A stretch of DNA of 34,864 bases from an uncultured Lentisphaerota bacterium (lineage in GTDB: Bacteria; Verrucomicrobiota; Kiritimatiellia; CAIQIC01), in NCBI GenBank assembly GCA_903912445.1, contig CAIWHP010000037.1, positions 1-34,864 on the forward strand, in the 5' to 3' direction. Below are positions 31,704-34,864 of the stretch, piece by piece (position 1 is the stretch's first letter; each line of letters opens with the position of its first letter). A model generated the notes under the pieces. That model made no database searches. It was not told the DNA's origin and saw nothing but the letters and a program-made list of their open reading frames with translations. The translations under genes were made by a program, and so were the position numbers.

Positions 31704-31812
31704 GGGAAACCTTCTGTTGCCGCGCCGGGGCGCGGGTGCTCGCGCGGATTTTCGGGGCCAACTCCGCCGCGATCCGCTGCAAGCCGGGCTGCGACGGCGA
31801 GTCGTTTAGCAT
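31687..31812 (-). CDS. Predicted 41-residue small protein at the head of the carbamoyltransferase operon
   Basis: This short gene is supported by a strong ribosome site (AGGAGG five bases before the ATG at 31810-31812) and a 17-base overlap with the next gene. The product starts MLNDSPSQPGLQRIAAELAP and is basic, polar and without a membrane segment. In comparable operons a roughly 50-residue membrane protein (DUF5989) is common at this place; this one does not look like it. It may be a leader peptide that tunes translation of the SxtJ gene, or a genuine small protein. No homologue is recognised. Confidence 0.5.
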   Translation of the reverse strand: MLNDSPSQPGLQRIAAELAPKIRASTRAPARQQKVSRDHHE

Positions 31813-31884
31813 GTTTTCCTCCTGCTCACAATAGTCGAATGCATCCCGCCGGGCGCCGGGCCTCGCCGCGCGCAGACTTTGGCG

Positions 31885-31915
31885 TTGACAACCGGTCGCT
31901 TTGGCCTGTTCATAG
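31885..31915 (+). promoter_or_regulatory. Candidate promoter for the SGNH hydrolase gene
   Basis: A perfect TTGACA lies at 31885-31890. A -10 box is less clear: TTCATA (31909-31914) at 18 bases' spacing is the best fit. The 157-bp divergent region 31813-31969 must contain promoters for both directions; none was evident for the minus strand. Confidence 0.3.
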
Positions 31916-31969
31916 CCTGCCGATGCATACCAAGCGCAGGACAATCCGGACAGGAAAGAAAATATTCGC

Positions 31970-33328
31970 ATGAATGACGCCGTTCCGCTCTCTCGCCCCG
32001 GGCGCGTGGTGTTGACCGTTTTGGACCTGGTTTTTTTCGCCATATTGCTGATGCTGCCGGTGGTGTGGCTTTTCCACCCGCTGCGGTGGCAGCTGGGCCC
32101 TGCGCATCTGACGATGGCTTGCGATTGGAAGCGAGTGGCCGTGTTGGTGGCGTTGCTGGTGGCGCGGTACGTGCTCCGCCGCTGGCTGTTCCCCCGTCCG
32201 TGGGGCTTGCTGGATACGGGGTTCGCGAAGAAAATCACGTTCGCCCTGGCTACGCTCTATCTCTTCGTCGGCGGCGTTGAAGGCGTGCTGCGGATGAGGG
32301 ATTTCAGGGTGGATATGCCGCCGATCATCTTCAAGGACAAGGATGCGCGCGGCGGGCAGGTGATCGCCCACACGGTGCCCGATCCGGAATTGCTCTGGCG
32401 CTTGGAACCGGGCAGTTCGTTCCAGGGGCGGCCCATCAATCAGCTTGGCTTCCGGGACCGCGAGGTAAACCCCGTCAAGGCGCCTGGCACGCATCGGGTG
32501 CTGTGCCTCGGCGACTCCGTCACGGCCCAGGGGCTGCCGGGCTATCCGCAATATCTCCACGAAAAACTGCAGGCGGCACCGCCGACGCCGGAGCCTTGGG
32601 AGGCGCTCAATTTGGGCATGCATGGGTATAGCTCCCTGCAAGGGCTGCGGCTGCTCCAGCGCATGGCCCCGCGGCTGGCCCCGGATGTGGTCACCGTTTA
32701 TTTTGGCTGGAACGACCACTGGCTTTCGAAGCAATCGGATTGCTCGGCGATGGCCCTGAGAATGAATATCTGGTCAGGGAAAATATTCCAACTTTTGCAG
32801 CACAAACGGTGCGTGCAGTTTCTGGCCTGGACCTTGAATCCCACCTTGCGCGGGATGCGGGCGCATACGGGCCTCGTCTATCGCGTGCCGCCGGATGACT
32901 ACCGGGCCACGCTCTTCGAGTTCGTCAAGGCGATACGCGCGGCCGGCGCGGTGCCGGTGCTCATCACCGCTCCGCGCCGGCATCTGGAAGAGGGCCTGGT
33001 CGCAAAGCACTACGCCCATACCGTGGCCCAAGCTGAGCAGGATCACGACAAGTATGTGGCCATCGTGCGGGAGGTGGCGCGCGCGCGGAATGTGATCGTC
33101 TGCGATCTGGCCGCCCAGTTCGCCGGCCGGGAATGCGATGGCTATTTTTCGCCGGATGGCATTCACATGGATCTCTACAGAGAAGAAAGCGGCATTCAGC
33201 AGCTCGTGCCCCCCGAGCGACAGCCCGGCCTGATGCATATTGCGGAAGCCCTGCAGCGCACCTTGCAGGACGTGGTGCGCAGCAAGGAATGGAAAGAGCT
33301 GCCGCACCCGTCGGGCGGCGCGCGCTGA
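31970..33328 (+). CDS. Membrane-anchored SGNH/GDSL hydrolase
   Basis: This 452-residue protein has three N-terminal hydrophobic helices (about 12-35, 55-70 and 88-104). An SGNH hydrolase domain follows: LCLGDSVTAQG with nucleophile Ser183, LNLGMHGYSS (Gly), YFGWNDHW with Asn248, and SPDGIHMD giving Asp396 and His399. All four SGNH blocks are present, so it should be an active esterase, possibly removing or transferring acyl groups on a surface polysaccharide. The domain probably faces the periplasm. The ATG has AGGAAAG about 11 bases upstream. It is divergent from the carbamoyltransferase cassette; SGNH hydrolases are often neighbours of such cassettes, so a shared glycan-decoration role is inferred. 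Confidence 0.87.
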   Translation: MNDAVPLSRPGRVVLTVLDLVFFAILLMLPVVWLFHPLRWQLGPAHLTMACDWKRVAVLVALLVARYVLRRWLFPRPWGLLDTGFAKKITFALATLYLFVGGVEGVLRMRDFRVDMPPIIFKDKDARGGQVIAHTVPDPELLWRLEPGSSFQGRPINQLGFRDREVNPVKAPGTHRVLCLGDSVTAQGLPGYPQYLHEKLQAAPPTPEPWEALNLGMHGYSSLQGLRLLQRMAPRLAPDVVTVYFGWNDHWLSKQSDCSAMALRMNIWSGKIFQLLQHKRCVQFLAWTLNPTLRGMRAHTGLVYRVPPDDYRATLFEFVKAIRAAGAVPVLITAPRRHLEEGLVAKHYAHTVAQAEQDHDKYVAIVREVARARNVIVCDLAAQFAGRECDGYFSPDGIHMDLYREESGIQQLVPPERQPGLMHIAEALQRTLQDVVRSKEWKELPHPSGGAR

Positions 33329-33427
33329 ACTCTTTTTCAGGACCGGGTGCCGGGCGCGCCGGTATGCGCGGCCTGAACGGCTTGCCGGTGGGTGTGCGGA
33401 ACCAGCCGCGAGCGCCTGGGACAGCGT

Positions 33428-33466
33428 CTGGAAAAACCACGGTTTCCGTTCCCAAACCTTGGAAAA
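33428..33466 (+). repeat. Paired-palindrome repeat, copy D (upstream of the GH2 gene)
   Basis: CTGGAAAAACCACGGTTTCC followed by TTCCCAAACCTTGGAAAA (33449-33466) aligns with copy B from its TGGAAAA onward. The left half of the first palindrome is missing or diverged. The rightmost TTGGAA could serve as the -35 box of the promoter at 33459-33487. It is oriented towards the GH2 gene. Confidence 0.6.
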
Positions 33467-33487
33467 TCCGGCGCGGGTCTCTATGCT
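33459..33487 (+). promoter_or_regulatory. Candidate promoter for the GH2 gene
   Basis: TTGGAA (33459-33464) and TATGCT (33482-33487) are separated by exactly 17 bases, giving a leader of about 60 bases before the ATG at 33555. The -35 hexamer is the right half of the palindromic repeat, so a protein bound there would block or aid RNA polymerase. Confidence 0.45.
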
Positions 33488-33554
33488 GTGCGGTGTTTTC
33501 AAGGTATGGGCGCCGGACTCCCTGGCCGTGTTCACAAAAAGGAAAGGACAACCC

Positions 33555-34864
33555 ATGAGCGGAACGATGACGATGTGGCGGCGGAGTGGCCGACGTGTGT
33601 GGCTGGCGGCGGCGCTGCTGGCGCTGGGTCTGGCGCAGGCCTTCGCGGAGGTGCCGCGGCCGGAGCATCCGCGCCCGGACGCGTTCCGCGCAAACTGGCT
33701 GACGCTCAACGGCGAGTGGCAGTTCGAGATCGACAAGGCCGGCGACGGCGAAGCGCGCGGGCTGATCTCCGGCAAGGACCTCGCCTCGAAAATCATCGTG
33801 CCCTTCTGCCCGGAGAGCAAACTTTCCGGCCTGGGCCTGGGCAACACGGAATATTTCACGAACGTCTGGTATCGCCGCACGCTCGAAATCCCCGCCGCCA
33901 TGCAGGGCCAGCGCATCCTGCTGCACTTCGGCGGCGTGGACTACAAAACCTGGGCCTACGTCAACGGCACGCTCGCCGGCACGCACGTGGGCGGGAACGC
34001 CGCGTTCTGCTTCGACATCACCAAGCTGCTGCGCGCCGGCCCGAACGAGCTGGTCGTGCGCGTCTTCGACGACCTGCGCAGCGGCCTCCAGCCCGGCGGC
34101 AAGCAGGCGCACACCAAGAGCGAAGGCTGCGTCTACACCCGCACCACCGGCATCTGGCAGCCGGTCTGGCTGGAAGCGGTGGGCTCGTCCTTTGTGGAAA
34201 ACATCTCCGTCGTCCCCGATCCCGACCAGAGCCGCGTCCTGATCGAGGCGCAGGTCAATGGGCGCGATGAAAACCTGAAGCTCGTCGCCGAGGCCTTTGC
34301 CGACGGCAAGCTCGTCGGCACGGATACCTCCAGCGGCATGTGGCGGAATCAGCGGCTCGTGCTCCAGCTCGCCGAAAAGAAATTGTGGGCGCCGGGCACG
34401 CCGTTCCTCTACGACCTGAAGTTCACGCTCTACCGCGGCACCGAAAAGGTGGATGAACTCCAGAGCTACTTCGGCCTGCGCAAGGTGACGCTCGAAGGAC
34501 GGCGCATGTTGCTCAACGGCAAGCCGGTCTTTCAGCGGCTGATCTTGGACCAAGGTTTCTATCCCGATGGCATCTGGACCGCGCCGAGCGACGACGCGCT
34601 CAAGCACGACATCGAGATGTGCATGGCCGCCGGCTACAACGGCGCGCGCCTGCACCAGAAGGTGTTCGAGCCGCGCTTCCTCTACTGGGCCGACAAGCTC
34701 GGCTACCTCGTCTGGGGCGAGTTCCCCAACTGGGGCTACAACTACAAGCCGGAAGGCTACGCGCCCCTCATCGCCGAATGGACCGAGCTCCTGCTGCGCG
34801 ACCGCAACCATCCCTCCATCATCGGCTGGTGCCCCTTCAACGAGACCGGCGCCAACGCGGGCGA
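33555..34864 (+). CDS. Exported GH2-family glycosidase (beta-galactosidase-like), partial at right edge
   Basis: The frame is open for 436 codons to the window end. It starts at ATG 33555 with GGAAAGGA seven bases upstream. Residues 1-32 form a signal peptide (WRRSGRRVWLAAALLALGL, then AQAFA). The N-terminal sugar-binding jelly roll (LNGEWQFEIDKAGDG, NVWYRRTLEIP, HFGGVDYKTWAYVNG) and an Ig-like domain follow, then the TIM barrel. In the barrel, RDRNHPSIIGWCPFNETG carries the acid/base Glu430 of the GH2 NE motif. The nucleophile glutamate lies beyond the edge, so activity (galactosidase, glucuronidase, mannosidase) cannot be assigned. It probably joins the GH5 and GH127 enzymes in plant-glycan breakdown. 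Confidence 0.88.
   Translation, partial: MSGTMTMWRRSGRRVWLAAALLALGLAQAFAEVPRPEHPRPDAFRANWLTLNGEWQFEIDKAGDGEARGLISGKDLASKIIVPFCPESKLSGLGLGNTEYFTNVWYRRTLEIPAAMQGQRILLHFGGVDYKTWAYVNGTLAGTHVGGNAAFCFDITKLLRAGPNELVVRVFDDLRSGLQPGGKQAHTKSEGCVYTRTTGIWQPVWLEAVGSSFVENISVVPDPDQSRVLIEAQVNGRDENLKLVAEAFADGKLVGTDTSSGMWRNQRLVLQLAEKKLWAPGTPFLYDLKFTLYRGTEKVDELQSYFGLRKVTLEGRRMLLNGKPVFQRLILDQGFYPDGIWTAPSDDALKHDIEMCMAAGYNGARLHQKVFEPRFLYWADKLGYLVWGEFPNWGYNYKPEGYAPLIAEWTELLLRDRNHPSIIGWCPFNETGANAG

Overview
The window is about 34.9 kb of high-GC bacterial chromosome with strong G/C bias at third codon positions. The best guess, an inference from gene content, is a member of the PVC superphylum (Verrucomicrobiota, Kiritimatiellota or Lentisphaerota type). 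The reasons are a DAP-type peptidoglycan (dcw) cluster with extra PVC-like genes inside it, a dense set of secreted polysaccharide-degrading enzymes, Tat-exported sugar-isomerase-like and beta-propeller proteins, and many small palindromic intergenic repeats. No rRNA, tRNA, CRISPR array, transposase or phage gene was seen.

Layout. Positions 1-3111 (minus strand) hold the start of a membrane complex operon: an HTH-PTS IIA fusion regulator, a HyfB-like proton-pumping subunit and a HyfC/HycD-like subunit cut by the window edge. Positions 3228-7384 hold a GH127-type arabinofuranosidase, a Tat-exported beta-propeller-like protein and a Tat-exported xylose-isomerase-like TIM barrel. Positions 7689-10510 hold a translationally coupled pair: a DUF350 membrane protein, and a membrane protein with three tandem Hint (intein/hedgehog-like) domains placed between its signal peptide and a Tim44-like body. 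proB-proA follow on the minus strand (10611-13027).

The plus strand from 13399 to 25642 is the dcw cluster: mraZ with a recognisable 10-bp-phased operator, two small uncharacterised genes, rsmH, an ftsL-like gene, ftsI/pbp, murE, murF, mraY, murD, a triple-LysM envelope protein and ftsW. Most junctions overlap by 1-8 bases, which indicates a co-transcribed operon, but an intrinsic terminator sits just before ftsW. The usual murG, murC, ftsQ, ftsA and ftsZ do not follow. Instead there is the tail of a degraded glycosidase gene, then a secreted sialidase-like protein, a GH5 enzyme, a minus-strand carbamoyltransferase/SxtJ/small-protein cassette, a divergent membrane-anchored SGNH hydrolase, and a GH2 enzyme running off the right edge.

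Two points stand out. One is the triple-Hint membrane protein, in which removal of all three Hint domains would leave a continuous glycine-rich linker. The other is a dispersed intergenic element made of two TTTCCAA/TTGGAAA palindromes about 32 bp apart. It occurs at four loci (upstream of proB, between murE and murF, between the sialidase and GH5 genes, and upstream of the GH2 gene).
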